A stretch of 64,000 nt of DNA from Bacterioplanes sp965233665 (GCA_965233665.1 CBDDTG010000037.1:16697-80696), one strand, 5' to 3'. Positions 34,776 through 43,795 are shown, counted from the stretch's first letter. The notes: generated by a model not told the origin, from the letters alone. Program-made: numbers and translations.

Positions 34776-35168
34776 TCACAATTGACAGGAGTCACAACGC
34801 GATTGGCCCGTCAGCAGCCTAGAAATGCGGTGCCGATGGCGGGCGAAGAAGCGGTAGCCCAGGTCTGCCAACAAACGAATGCCTGGCCAGCGCAGGGGCG
34901 CGATCCAATGCCCTTTACCTACCGCGCGCCAGCTAGCGTAGGTGGCATCTAGCCCAAAAAGGTAACGCCCATGCTCGTCGATGGCGGTGAGAATTCGGTT
35001 GGCTTGTTTGGCATCAATGTCAGGGAACTCTCTATTTAGCTCGGCACTGTGAAGGTCTACTAGGCGCAGCTTGTTGTGGTGATCCAGCTGCTTTAAATAA
35101 CGCATTTCACGGGTGCACAAAGGGCAGCGGCCATCGATAAAAACTGTCAGCGCAGGGGAAGAGCTCAT
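34776..35168 (-). CDS. DCC-family thiol-disulfide oxidoreductase-like protein (DUF393)
   Basis: A 130-residue protein of the DUF393/DCC family. The ATG at 35168 has GGAGG upstream. The family motif is at the N-terminus (FIDGRCPLCTREM, Cys15 and Cys18), followed by DxxxxLRLVDLHSAE. A second CxxC stands at the extreme C-terminus (RCDSCQL), which is unusual and could give a second redox pair. Function in the family is predicted, not proven. It is transcribed divergently from the V-ATPase operon. Confidence 0.8.
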   Translation of the reverse strand: MSSSPALTVFIDGRCPLCTREMRYLKQLDHHNKLRLVDLHSAELNREFPDIDAKQANRILTAIDEHGRYLFGLDATYASWRAVGKGHWIAPLRWPGIRLLADLGYRFFARHRHRISRLLTGQSRCDSCQL

Positions 35169-35237
35169 GCTAAACCTCCGGTATGAAAATAAACGCCTGA
35201 GGACGGCAGTACGCCTTGCCAAGGCTATCTTACAGTC

Positions 35238-35269
35238 GCGTTAAGCCGGTCAAAAGGCTGACTTAACGC
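35238..35269. promoter_or_regulatory. Inverted repeat upstream of V-ATPase operon
   Basis: GCGTTAAG (35238-35245) and CTTAACGC (35262-35269) form a perfect 8-bp pair, with AGCC/GGCT nested inside. It lies 70-100 bp before the ntpB start in the divergent region with the DUF393 gene. It could be an operator or an RNA hairpin. No strong promoter was found between it and the gene. Confidence 0.35.
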
Positions 35270-35337
35270 AATGACGCTGATGGATAAGCAATGCTATCTA
35301 TAGCGTCTGCAGAGCTTCTACGACCAGAGGACCGAAC

Positions 35338-36678
35338 ATGGGTTCAGCCAATACCGCATATCACTCCATCACTGAACTGGTCGGCGATCTGGTGCGCCTA
35401 ACGGTGCCGGTACCGCCCGTGGGGCAGCCGCCGCTGGTGAGACTGAATGATTTAGCCGTGGTACGACAGGGAGACATTGTGCGTTTGGCACAGGTCATTG
35501 ATGTGCGTGATCAGCAAGTGTCGATGCAAGTTTTTGATGGCACCAAGGGTTTAGCAACGGATGCCGAGGTTGCCTTTCTGGGTCACCCGATGCAAGTGAC
35601 GTTTTCCGACCATGTGCTGGGGCGTATTTTTAACGGTAAAGGTGAGCCGGCTGACAATGGCCCTTCGCTGCAGTTTGATAGCAAGGTCGATATTGGCGGG
35701 CCGACGGTCAACCCGATGCGCCGGGTGCTGGCATCGCGCATGATTCGCACCAATGTGCCCATGATCGATGTCTTTAATTGCCTGGTAGAAAGCCAGAAAA
35801 TTCCGATTTTTTCAGTGTCTGGCGAGCCTTATAACGCTTTTTTAGCGCGCATTGGCAACCAGGCCGATGCCGACATTATTGTGTTTGGCGGCATGGGCTT
35901 GGGTTTTGATGATTTTTATTCGTTCCGCAAAAGCTTTGAAGACTCAGGTGCCTTTGCCCGTACGGTAATGTTTGTTAATCAGGCCTCGGATTCCATCGTT
36001 GAGCGCTTGCTGGTACCCGACATGGCATTGGCGGTGGCTGAGCGCTTCGCGGTGGAAGAAGGCAAGCGCGTATTGGTGCTGTTAACCGACATGACGGCCT
36101 ATGCCGATGCGCTAAAAGAAATTGGCATTGCCAATGAGCGGGTGCCGTCTAACCGTGGCTATATGGGCGATTTATATTCGCAGTTGGCGCGGCGCTACGA
36201 AAAGGCCTGCGATTATGCCAAGGGCGGTTCGGTCACGATTTTATCAGTGACTACTATGCCAGGTAATGATGTTTCTCACCCGGTACCGGATAACACCGGC
36301 TATATCACCGAAGGTCAGTTTTATTTACACGATGGCGAGCTGGACCCGTTTGGGTCGTTGTCGCGGCTGAAACAGCAAGTGATCGGCAAGCAAACTCGTG
36401 AGGATCACGGCCAGGTAATGAATACCATGATTCGCTTGTATTCCGGCGCTCGCGATGCTCAGCAAAAACAAGCCATGGCCTTTGAACTCAGTGACTACGA
36501 TCAGCAGCTGTTGCGCTTTGGTGAGCAGTTTCGACAGCACTTTATGTCGCTGGAGTCGGATATGACGCTGGAGCAAGCGTTAGATTTGGGCTGGCAAATC
36601 ATGGCGCAGTGTTTTCGGCCAGAACAGCTGCTGATGAAGCAGTCACTTATTCAGAAATACTACCCACAAGCGAGCTAA
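35338..36678 (+). CDS. ntpB: V-type ATPase subunit B
   Basis: The non-catalytic nucleotide-binding subunit of the V1 head, 446 residues. It has the beta-barrel start (ELVGDLVRLTVP), LGRIFNGKGEPAD, and the degenerate P-loop region FSVSGEPYNAFLARI in place of GxxxxGKT, as expected for B. TDMTAYADALKEIG and PSNRGYMGDLYSQLARRYEKA are family blocks. GAGGA precedes the ATG at a good distance. It is the first gene of a seven-gene operon, an unusual place for B, which normally follows A. Confidence 0.95.
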   Translation: MGSANTAYHSITELVGDLVRLTVPVPPVGQPPLVRLNDLAVVRQGDIVRLAQVIDVRDQQVSMQVFDGTKGLATDAEVAFLGHPMQVTFSDHVLGRIFNGKGEPADNGPSLQFDSKVDIGGPTVNPMRRVLASRMIRTNVPMIDVFNCLVESQKIPIFSVSGEPYNAFLARIGNQADADIIVFGGMGLGFDDFYSFRKSFEDSGAFARTVMFVNQASDSIVERLLVPDMALAVAERFAVEEGKRVLVLLTDMTAYADALKEIGIANERVPSNRGYMGDLYSQLARRYEKACDYAKGGSVTILSVTTMPGNDVSHPVPDNTGYITEGQFYLHDGELDPFGSLSRLKQQVIGKQTREDHGQVMNTMIRLYSGARDAQQKQAMAFELSDYDQQLLRFGEQFRQHFMSLESDMTLEQALDLGWQIMAQCFRPEQLLMKQSLIQKYYPQAS

Positions 36679-36680
36679 GC

Positions 36681-37283
36681 ATGGCACAGCTGCTGCTTTC
36701 TAAGGCTACCTTGCTGAAAGAGCGCCGTCAGTTGGCGGCATATCAGCGCTTTTTGCCGTCGCTGGAAATGAAGCGCCAACAACTCATGCTGGCGGTCAAA
36801 GCCAGCGAGCAGCAGCTGCAACAAATGCAGCAAGAGCTCGATCAAATCGGAGATGTGATCGCCGAAGATGTGCCCATGCTGGCCAACAAGGATATTCACC
36901 TGCAGCCGCTCTTAACGGTCAATAAAGTGCGCTATCAACGCGAAAACATTGCCGGCGTCGCCATTGAGCGCGTCGCTGAGGTGCTGTTTGAGCAAACACC
37001 GGTCTCCATGTTGTCGCGGCCACACTGGGTGGATGTGGTTCAGCAGCGGCTACAGCAGGCGATTGAGTGGCAGTTGCGTATCGAAGCTGAGCAGCAAGTC
37101 TTGGCAGCACTGCAGGCGGCGCTGATCAAGGTGACGCAGCGCATGAACCTGTTCGACAAAGTGCTGATTCCGCAGAGCCAGAAAAACATTCGCCGCATTC
37201 AAATTTATCTGGATGACAAAGCTCGTGAAGCTGTAGTGACCTCCAAAATTGCCAAAAACAAACGCAAGGAGGCGGCCTTATGA
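36681..37283 (+). CDS. ntpD: V-type ATPase subunit D
   Basis: The central-stalk rotor subunit, 200 residues. The ATG at 36681 lies 2 nt after the ntpB stop, so the longer reading from 36609 is rejected. It is almost entirely helical coiled coil, with the family N-terminus (SKATLLKERRQLAAYQRFLP) and C-terminal segment (KVTQRMNLFDKVLIPQSQKN, then IRRIQIYLDD). Its stop overlaps the next gene in ATGA. Confidence 0.92.
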   Translation: MAQLLLSKATLLKERRQLAAYQRFLPSLEMKRQQLMLAVKASEQQLQQMQQELDQIGDVIAEDVPMLANKDIHLQPLLTVNKVRYQRENIAGVAIERVAEVLFEQTPVSMLSRPHWVDVVQQRLQQAIEWQLRIEAEQQVLAALQAALIKVTQRMNLFDKVLIPQSQKNIRRIQIYLDDKAREAVVTSKIAKNKRKEAAL

Positions 37284-39097
37284 GCATTGCACGCTTCCGT
37301 AAAATCTTATTGGCCGGGCCGCTGTCCGAGCGTCAGCGACTGCTGCGCAGCTGGCAGGCGTTTGGCCGTTTACACATCATCAGCCGCGATGGTAGCCAGG
37401 GCTTTGAGCGCCAGTTATCCCCTCGCGATAAACGTGCTTACGAAGCCATGAAGCATTTGCAGCTCAGCGCCAATGCTCGCAGGCCATTGCAGCACTGGCC
37501 CAAAACCTTGCTGCAACAACACAATGTGGTCGAAGCTGCCAATCAGCTGGTGGACGACGTCCTCGACAATGCCAATCACATTCGCCAAGTAGACGACGAA
37601 GCCGACAGTCTGCGAGAGCGCATCAATGCTTTGCGCCCGTGGGGCGATTTTCGCCTGCCGCCAGACAGCAGTGTGGATAAATTTCGGCTGTGGTTTTATC
37701 GCTTGCCGGTCAACCAGCGTGGCGCCCTTAACGAGTTAGAACTGCCCTGGCAAATCGCGGGCCGCAGCAGTCGTTTTTATTATTTGATTGTGGTCAGCGC
37801 CACCGAGCCGCCTGTGGATTTACTGCCGGTGCCACGCGAGCACTTGGGCTCACGCTCCTTGCAACAGTTAGAACTGGAGCTGGAAGCCAGCGAAAGCCGC
37901 CTAGAAGATTTGCAGCTGGAGCGTGAGCGCTTAACGCGCTTTCGTGAGCTGCTTCGGCGCCACCTGGTGGCGGCGGATAACGAAGCCGTGTATCGCTATG
38001 TGATGGCGCAAACCGAGCAGCATCAGCAACTGTTTTCCCTCAGTGCCTGGGTGCCGGAAGAGGCATTGGCCGAGCTAGACACCATGGCCACCGAGCTGGG
38101 CTTTGCCTGGAGCGCCGCCGACCCGCTACCAGAAGAGCAGCCGCCGACCTTGCTGCAGCCTGCCAAAGCACTGCGTCCAGGTGCCATGCTGGCCAGTGTT
38201 TATCAGTTACCTGCCTATCGCAGCTGGGATCCGTCCGGGCATTTGTATCTGTCGTTTGTGCTGTTTTTTGCCATGATTTTATCCGACGCTGGCTACAGCC
38301 TGGTGCTGTTACTGGCATTAGGAGCGTTTTGGCGCTCGCTGGGGCGCAATGACTCAGGGCGAACCTTGCGGCAGCTGATGGCATCGCTGCTCGGCGGCGC
38401 TTTGTGCTGGGGCGTCGCTGCCGGCAGCTATCTGGGCTATGACATTGCCCAAGTGGCGCCAGACTACTGGCTGGCGGGCTTAAAGGTGATCGACCTTAGC
38501 AACTACGACGCCATGATGAAGATTTCGGTGATGGCCGGCGTTGGCCATGTCATCGTCGCCAACCTAAGCCTGGCTTGGGCGCGGCGGCGGCAGTGGTCGC
38601 AAGTGATTACCCGCTTAGCCTGGGTCGTTATGACGGCGGCCGGCTTGGGCGCGTGGCTACTGCCAGCGCAGCAAGCGCCAATGTTGATGCCGGCTGGCAT
38701 CGCTGCAGCCGCTATTTTGCTGTTTGCTGCCTGGCCTGAGCAAAGGGGGGTAAAACAGCGCGCCATCTCATTGGGCAAGGGCGCGTTGGCGTTGGCCAAT
38801 GTCACCAAATTGTTTGGCGATGTATTGAGCTATATGCGCCTGTTTGCTCTGGGGTTGGCCAGTGCCTCGCTGGGTTTGACCTTTAATGATTTGGCCGCCG
38901 GTGCGGCAGCCTCCAGCCCGGGCGTCGGCATTGTCAGTGCGGCGCTGATCTTTTTGTTGGGGCACAGCATTAACTTGGCGTTGGCCATTATGAGCGGCGT
39001 GGTGCATGGCCTGCGGCTTAACTTTATTGAATTTTATAACTGGGGCGAGCCGGGCGAAGGCTACGCCTATCAGCCCTTCCGGTTGCGGGAAAATTAA
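37280..39097 (+). CDS. ntpI: V-type ATPase subunit I (a-type stator)
   Basis: The membrane stator subunit that forms the ion half-channels, 605 residues. The soluble N-terminal half is helical and charged. From about residue 320 there are seven or so membrane segments. The conserved C-terminal block SYMRLFALGLASASLGL carries the essential Arg facing the K ring, followed by GHSINLALAIMSGVVHGLRL and NFIEFYNWGEPGEGYAYQPF. AGGAGG precedes the start, which overlaps the ntpD stop by 4 nt. Confidence 0.93.
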   Translation: MSIARFRKILLAGPLSERQRLLRSWQAFGRLHIISRDGSQGFERQLSPRDKRAYEAMKHLQLSANARRPLQHWPKTLLQQHNVVEAANQLVDDVLDNANHIRQVDDEADSLRERINALRPWGDFRLPPDSSVDKFRLWFYRLPVNQRGALNELELPWQIAGRSSRFYYLIVVSATEPPVDLLPVPREHLGSRSLQQLELELEASESRLEDLQLERERLTRFRELLRRHLVAADNEAVYRYVMAQTEQHQQLFSLSAWVPEEALAELDTMATELGFAWSAADPLPEEQPPTLLQPAKALRPGAMLASVYQLPAYRSWDPSGHLYLSFVLFFAMILSDAGYSLVLLLALGAFWRSLGRNDSGRTLRQLMASLLGGALCWGVAAGSYLGYDIAQVAPDYWLAGLKVIDLSNYDAMMKISVMAGVGHVIVANLSLAWARRRQWSQVITRLAWVVMTAAGLGAWLLPAQQAPMLMPAGIAAAAILLFAAWPEQRGVKQRAISLGKGALALANVTKLFGDVLSYMRLFALGLASASLGLTFNDLAAGAAASSPGVGIVSAALIFLLGHSINLALAIMSGVVHGLRLNFIEFYNWGEPGEGYAYQPFRLREN

Positions 39098-39108
39098 GGA
39101 GCAAGCAG

Positions 39109-39561
39109 ATGAATGAATGGGTATTAGCGCTCGGTTGGTTGGGCATTTTTGCTCCGGTGGCGCTGGGGTCAATTGGCAGTGTGATTGGTTGCGCGCTGGC
39201 CGGGCAAGCGGCGATTGGCGCGATGATGCAGACCGATTCCGGTTACGGCCGCTTTATTGGTCTGTCGGTGCTGCCATCTTCGTTTGTGATTTACGGCATT
39301 GTGTTGATGTTTACCTTACAGCGCCCTGTGGTGGCAGAAAACTCCGGCGGTTTGTTTGGCATCGGTGTGCTGGCAGGCATCGCTCTATTGATGACAGGGC
39401 TATGGCAAGGCCGTGCCTGCGCCTCGGCCATCAACGCATCGAAAGAAAAGCCTGAAATTTTTGCCTTAACCATCGCCCCGGCAGCCATTGTTGAAGGCTT
39501 TGGGGTGTTCGTCTTTATCTTTGCCTTGGTGCTGTCCGGTGGCCTGGGAGGTGGTGCATGA
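39109..39561 (+). CDS. ntpK: V-type ATPase subunit K (c-type rotor ring)
   Basis: The rotor-ring proteolipid, 150 residues forming two helical hairpins (four membrane segments). The ion-carrying carboxylate is Glu129 in IVEGFGVF of helix 4, with Gln100 (GLWQGRA) in helix 3 as in Enterococcus NtpK. In helix 2 the Enterococcus sodium motif LPGTQ reads LPSSF (residues 55-59): the Thr hydroxyl is kept as Ser but the Gln ligand is Phe. A proton-coupled or altered site is therefore likelier than a classical sodium site. The second hairpin carries the only carboxylate, the usual V-type arrangement. AGGAG precedes the start. Confidence 0.93.
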   Translation: MNEWVLALGWLGIFAPVALGSIGSVIGCALAGQAAIGAMMQTDSGYGRFIGLSVLPSSFVIYGIVLMFTLQRPVVAENSGGLFGIGVLAGIALLMTGLWQGRACASAINASKEKPEIFALTIAPAAIVEGFGVFVFIFALVLSGGLGGGA

Positions 39562-40259
39562 GCACACACGACCCAGAAGTCATTTCATCCGGCATAGACG
39601 CTCTGGTTCAGCGTTTGCAAAGCGACGGCTTAGAAGCCGGTCAGCGTCAGGCTGACGATATTATTGCTAAAGCCGAGGCCGAGGCCGAAGCCATTCGCAA
39701 CAAAGCTCAGCAACAGGCCGAGCAGTTACTTGAGCAGGCACGCCGCACCATGGCCACAGAGCGCCAGGCGGCGGAGGATGCCTTGCAAGTGGCGTTTCGC
39801 GATCTGGTGTTGGACATGAAAAACCGCCTGCTGATGCGCTTATCTGAAACCTTTGAGCATCAGGTGCGCGACACCCTGCAACAACCTGAGTTGCTGCAAA
39901 ACTTGATTCGTGAAGCGGTGATTGCCATCGCCGCGCCAGCGCCCCTGAAATCTGAGCAGTCACTCACCGTGCTGGTGCCAGACGCCCTGCTCAATGTGCA
40001 GGAAATTCGTCAGGACCCAGGCAAGGCCACCGAAGGGCCGCTGGCCGAGCTGGCATTTGCGCTGCGCGAAGAAGTGCTCAAGGACGGCATTCAGTTTCGC
40101 CCGCTAAGCAAAGGTGGACGCCAGGCAGACGGTGGCTTTCGGGTCGCCAGCGAGCAAGGCCAGGTGCAAATCGATATCTCCGACAAAGCCATTGCTGAGC
40201 TGTTGCTGTCGTATTTGCAGCCGCGCTTTCAGGCCATGTTGGACGGTGTGATTCGCTGA
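39558..40259 (+). CDS. ntpE: V-type ATPase subunit E
   Basis: The peripheral-stalk subunit, 233 residues. The N-terminal half is a long amphipathic helix rich in Ala, Glu, Gln and Lys (AEAEAEAIRNKAQQQAEQLL), typical of E. The C-terminal half is a compact alpha/beta head that binds the V1 head. It overlaps ntpK by ATGA and the following gene by one base. No G/H-type partner gene is seen in the operon. Confidence 0.88.
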   Translation: MSTHDPEVISSGIDALVQRLQSDGLEAGQRQADDIIAKAEAEAEAIRNKAQQQAEQLLEQARRTMATERQAAEDALQVAFRDLVLDMKNRLLMRLSETFEHQVRDTLQQPELLQNLIREAVIAIAAPAPLKSEQSLTVLVPDALLNVQEIRQDPGKATEGPLAELAFALREEVLKDGIQFRPLSKGGRQADGGFRVASEQGQVQIDISDKAIAELLLSYLQPRFQAMLDGVIR

Positions 40260-40948
40260 TGCTGGCCACCGACCCCTACGTCGCTTTAATCAGCAGCCTG
40301 CCGCGTCACGATGTGCTGTTTGATGAGCAGCAAACGCCGTTGTCACGCATCAAGCTCAATCAGCGCCTGCTCATGCTCACGGAGCATCACCGTGAGCAGT
40401 TGCAGCGGGTCGAGCAGGTATTGCATTGGGATACCTGGCCGGCGGCCATGCCACATGATGAGGTGGTACAGCGTATTCGCCAGCACATGCAGCATATCGA
40501 AGATGCCGATGTGCGTGAGCTGATTCATGAAAAGCTCGACATGCGTACCTTGGTAGGGGCGCTGCGCTATCGCTTGCGTGAGCCATCGCAGCCACCGCAA
40601 GGGGATTGGGCGGTGAGCCGCTACCGTGACGTGATTGTGCGCCATTGGCACGAGGATGATTTTCACCTCAGTCAGGCGTTTCCTTGGCTGAGCGAAGCGC
40701 TGGCGCTGATGCGCCAACAACACACGCTAAAGCTGGAGCAGCTGATCATGCGCCAGGCCTGGCAAACTTTGCACCGTCATCAACCGGAGCAGGAGTTTGG
40801 CTTTATGGCGGTGGTGCTGTACGTCATGAAATGGCACTTGGTCGAGCGCTGGAATCGCCGCGATGGTGACCTTGCTCGGCAACGTTTTAATCAGTTAATC
40901 CGCTCCACCCTTAAGAGCGCAGGAAATACAGCCCATGAACATGAATGA
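40259..40948 (+). CDS. V-type ATPase operon protein X (DUF2764-like, probable C-like subunit)
   Basis: A 229-residue helical protein between E and A. The start YVALISSLPRHDVLFDEQQ resembles DUF2764 proteins (a Tyr...LPxL N-terminus), which hold the same place between E and A in chlamydial and Bacteroidetes V-ATPase operons and are thought to stand in for subunit C. The residue match is modest, so the call rests partly on position. It overlaps ntpA by 14 nt. No canonical C or F gene is present, which supports a substitute role. Confidence 0.65.
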   Translation: MLATDPYVALISSLPRHDVLFDEQQTPLSRIKLNQRLLMLTEHHREQLQRVEQVLHWDTWPAAMPHDEVVQRIRQHMQHIEDADVRELIHEKLDMRTLVGALRYRLREPSQPPQGDWAVSRYRDVIVRHWHEDDFHLSQAFPWLSEALALMRQQHTLKLEQLIMRQAWQTLHRHQPEQEFGFMAVVLYVMKWHLVERWNRRDGDLARQRFNQLIRSTLKSAGNTAHEHE

Positions 40949-42776
40949 CAACGCCAGTGCCCGCGTAGTGGCGGTGCAAGATGACCTAGTCACTATCGAA
41001 GCCATTGCCGTCGATGAGCAGTATCGGCCCTTGATGAAAAACGAAGTGGTCTACATTTTGCCAACCCGCCTGGCCGGCGATCGTCAGGAGTGGTTAAAAG
41101 CGGAAGTGCTGCGGGTGAAGGGGCGCCGCGCTGATGCTCAGGTGTACGAAAGCACCGGCGGTGTGGGCGTCGGCGACCCTGTGGTGCAAAGCGCAGATAT
41201 GCTATCGGCCGATTTAGGCCCAGGCTTACTCGGTATGGTGTACGACGGCTTGCAAAACCCGCTGGAGCTATTGGCCGTGCAGCACGGTACCTTTTTACCG
41301 CGTGGCGTCGATTTACCGGCCTTGGATGAAGAAAAACTGTGGCCGTTTAAACCGTGTCGCAAAGAAGGCGACCGGGTACGGGCGGGTGATGTAATCGGCA
41401 GTGTGGCCGAGGGGCGTTTTCGTCACAGCATCATGGTGCCATTTGATCTCAATGGCGATTGGACCATCGACTGGATTATGGAAGGCAGCTTTACCGTGGC
41501 CGACAGCGTGGCCCAGGTATCTAACGGCCAGCAACAGCGGCAGATCCATATGCGCCAGCGCTGGCCGATTCGCCAACCGATTAGCCGTGCCTTGCTGGCT
41601 CAAGGCCAGGCCGAGCGGCAATACCCAAGCGTGCCGTTATCGACCACCATGCGCTTGATCGATACGTTTTTTCCCATCGCTAAAGGCGGCACTGGCTGTA
41701 TTCCTGGGCCGTTTGGCGCCGGTAAAACCGTGCTCCAAGGCTTGATTGCCCGCTACTCGGATGTCGATATTGTCATTGTGGTGGCCTGTGGTGAGCGTGC
41801 TGGTGAAGTGGTCGAAACCATTCAGGAATTTCCCAATATGCCGGATCCGAAAACCGGCGGCACCTTGATGGATCGCACCATTATTTTGTGCAACACCTCG
41901 TCGATGCCAGTAGCGGCCCGTGAGGCCTCGATTTATATGGGCATTACCCTGGCCGAGTATTACCAGAGCATGGGCTACGACGTGTTGTTGATCGCCGACT
42001 CTACCTCGCGCTGGGCACAGGCGATGCGCGAAACTTCTGGCCGGCTGGAGGAAATCCCTGGCGAGGAGGCCTTTCCGGCTTATCTCGACTCTGCCATCAA
42101 AAATGTTTACGAGCGCGCTGGTGTATTGCAACGCTACGACGATCAGCAAACCACCGGCACCTTTACCATGATCGGCACGGTGTCGCCGGCGGGTGGTAAC
42201 TTTGAAGAGCCAGTCACGCAATCGACCTTAGGCACGGTGAAAACCTTTCTGGGGTTGTCCGCCGAACGTGCTTACAAACGCTTTTATCCGGCGGTGGACC
42301 CACTGTTGTCTTGGTCGCGTTACTTGCAGCAACTCAAGCCTTGGTTTGATGACAACCTGGATCCGCACTGGACCGAGCGAGTGGCGCAGTTACAGTCCTT
42401 GCTGGAAAAGGGCGAGGAAATTAACCGCATGATGCAGGTGACTGGCGAAGAAGGTGTGACCCGCGACGACTTTATCATCAGCCAAAAAGCGCAGCTGCTG
42501 GATATGGTGTATTTGCAGCAGGATGCCTTTGATGACGTGGATGTCTCCGTGCCGATGGAGCGTCAACAGGCGCTGTTAGGGCTGATCGAAGCCGTAGTGG
42601 AGCACCAGCCAGTGGCTGATAGCGATGCCGACGACAAGGCCTCGGTACGAGACTTCTACACTCGCCTCACCGGCCTGTTGAAAAACCTTAACTATGCCAG
42701 CTGGGGCAGCAGCGACTATCAATCACTGCTGTCTCAAGTGCAGCAAATGCTGCAGTCTGGGCCGGCTCACAACTGA
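40935..42776 (+). CDS. ntpA: V-type ATPase subunit A (catalytic)
   Basis: The catalytic head subunit, 613 residues. The P-loop is intact (GPFGAGKTVLQG), the catalytic Glu block is GERAGEVVETIQEFP, and family motifs FPIAKGGTGCIPG, DSTSRWAQAMRETSGRLEEI and EEAFPAYL are present. The A-type non-homologous insert lies in residues ~115-190 (FEGRF-like segment GSVAEGRFRHSIMVP). It is the last gene of the operon, the reverse of the usual A-then-B order. Its stop overlaps the end of astE on the other strand by 10 nt, leaving no room for a terminator. Confidence 0.95.
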   Translation: MNMNDNASARVVAVQDDLVTIEAIAVDEQYRPLMKNEVVYILPTRLAGDRQEWLKAEVLRVKGRRADAQVYESTGGVGVGDPVVQSADMLSADLGPGLLGMVYDGLQNPLELLAVQHGTFLPRGVDLPALDEEKLWPFKPCRKEGDRVRAGDVIGSVAEGRFRHSIMVPFDLNGDWTIDWIMEGSFTVADSVAQVSNGQQQRQIHMRQRWPIRQPISRALLAQGQAERQYPSVPLSTTMRLIDTFFPIAKGGTGCIPGPFGAGKTVLQGLIARYSDVDIVIVVACGERAGEVVETIQEFPNMPDPKTGGTLMDRTIILCNTSSMPVAAREASIYMGITLAEYYQSMGYDVLLIADSTSRWAQAMRETSGRLEEIPGEEAFPAYLDSAIKNVYERAGVLQRYDDQQTTGTFTMIGTVSPAGGNFEEPVTQSTLGTVKTFLGLSAERAYKRFYPAVDPLLSWSRYLQQLKPWFDDNLDPHWTERVAQLQSLLEKGEEINRMMQVTGEEGVTRDDFIISQKAQLLDMVYLQQDAFDDVDVSVPMERQQALLGLIEAVVEHQPVADSDADDKASVRDFYTRLTGLLKNLNYASWGSSDYQSLLSQVQQMLQSGPAHN

Positions 42777-43777
42777 GTCGGTACCAAGGTCAGTAAGGCG
42801 CGTTGCCCCAGTGCCACCTTGGCATTGGGGAAGACAATCGCCTCGCCATCTTGTTGCGCCATATACGTGGCGCCACTTTCTTGCGCCAGCACCTCGCCTT
42901 CTTTAAAGGCAGTGAAATTGGGCACGTCATCGCCAAAGCCGAGGCTGAAATCCTCCTGCTGACGCAGAATCACCTGATTGACCCGATAAATACTGAAATC
43001 CTCTGCTCGGTACTCTGGCCAACTGGGTTGCGGCTCACTCACCAGCTGGTTGATGGCTTTGTCTGCAGCGGCAAAGCGAGTCATATCGTTTTCACCAAAC
43101 GGGCGCACCTTGCCCAGCTCGACGGTAAAGGCGATGGCATCGAATTGATCGGCAGAAAAATAACTAAAGGTGGTGGTCGGCGCATTGGAGAGCAGCACCG
43201 CATGCACCTCGCAGGCGGCCAAAAAGCGCAGCCATTCGGGGCTGTAATCGCCATTGGCTCGATATGGGTAGACAGCAAACTTCTCGTGCTGCGAGGGTTT
43301 GATGGCGGTATGCAAATCGTAGTGATGGCGCTGGCCTGAACCTTTTGCGAAAAAGTCGGCGACGGCTTGCTCAAGCTGTTGGGCGCGTTGGCGCTCGGCG
43401 TTCACTAAGCCTGGGCCGCGCGAATGCTCGCCGCTGAACAAGCGGTTCATGTTTTCTTCGACAAAGCGCTCACCGATGTTCATGGCTTCTAGGTTGCCGA
43501 AAATAAACAACACTCGCTGGCTGACCTGTTGTTCGCCTTTGAGTAGGCGCTGCACCAGGGCATCACAAATTTCGATGGGTGCCGTTTCGTTGCCGTGCAC
43601 GCCACAGGACAACACAATGTCAGCGCTGGCCGGTTGCTCAGGCTCAAACTGAATGATGCCTGGTGCGATCACACTGACACACGTGCCATTGCTGAGATGG
43701 AAAGTGCCGGTGGTTAATTGCTCGGGATGATGGCGGCTAAGTGCTAAAAAGTCAGGGTCTATTTGCAAGTCTGTCAT
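42767..43777 (-). CDS. astE: Succinylglutamate desuccinylase
   Basis: The last enzyme of the AST pathway: a zinc hydrolase releasing glutamate and succinate from N-succinylglutamate. The chain is 336 residues. Zinc ligands are visible as His61 and Glu64 (SCGVHGNETAP) and His156 (DLHTAIKPSQH), with the catalytic Glu in FTVELGKVRPFG. It lies 18 nt after the stop of the Lrp-type regulator on the same strand, so the two form one unit divergent from astC. It overlaps ntpA tail-to-tail. Confidence 0.94.
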   Translation of the reverse strand: MTDLQIDPDFLALSRHHPEQLTTGTFHLSNGTCVSVIAPGIIQFEPEQPASADIVLSCGVHGNETAPIEICDALVQRLLKGEQQVSQRVLFIFGNLEAMNIGERFVEENMNRLFSGEHSRGPGLVNAERQRAQQLEQAVADFFAKGSGQRHHYDLHTAIKPSQHEKFAVYPYRANGDYSPEWLRFLAACEVHAVLLSNAPTTTFSYFSADQFDAIAFTVELGKVRPFGENDMTRFAAADKAINQLVSEPQPSWPEYRAEDFSIYRVNQVILRQQEDFSLGFGDDVPNFTAFKEGEVLAQESGATYMAQQDGEAIVFPNAKVALGQRALLTLVPTQL

Positions 43778-43795
43778 ATCAGAGTCCAGTCTGGG

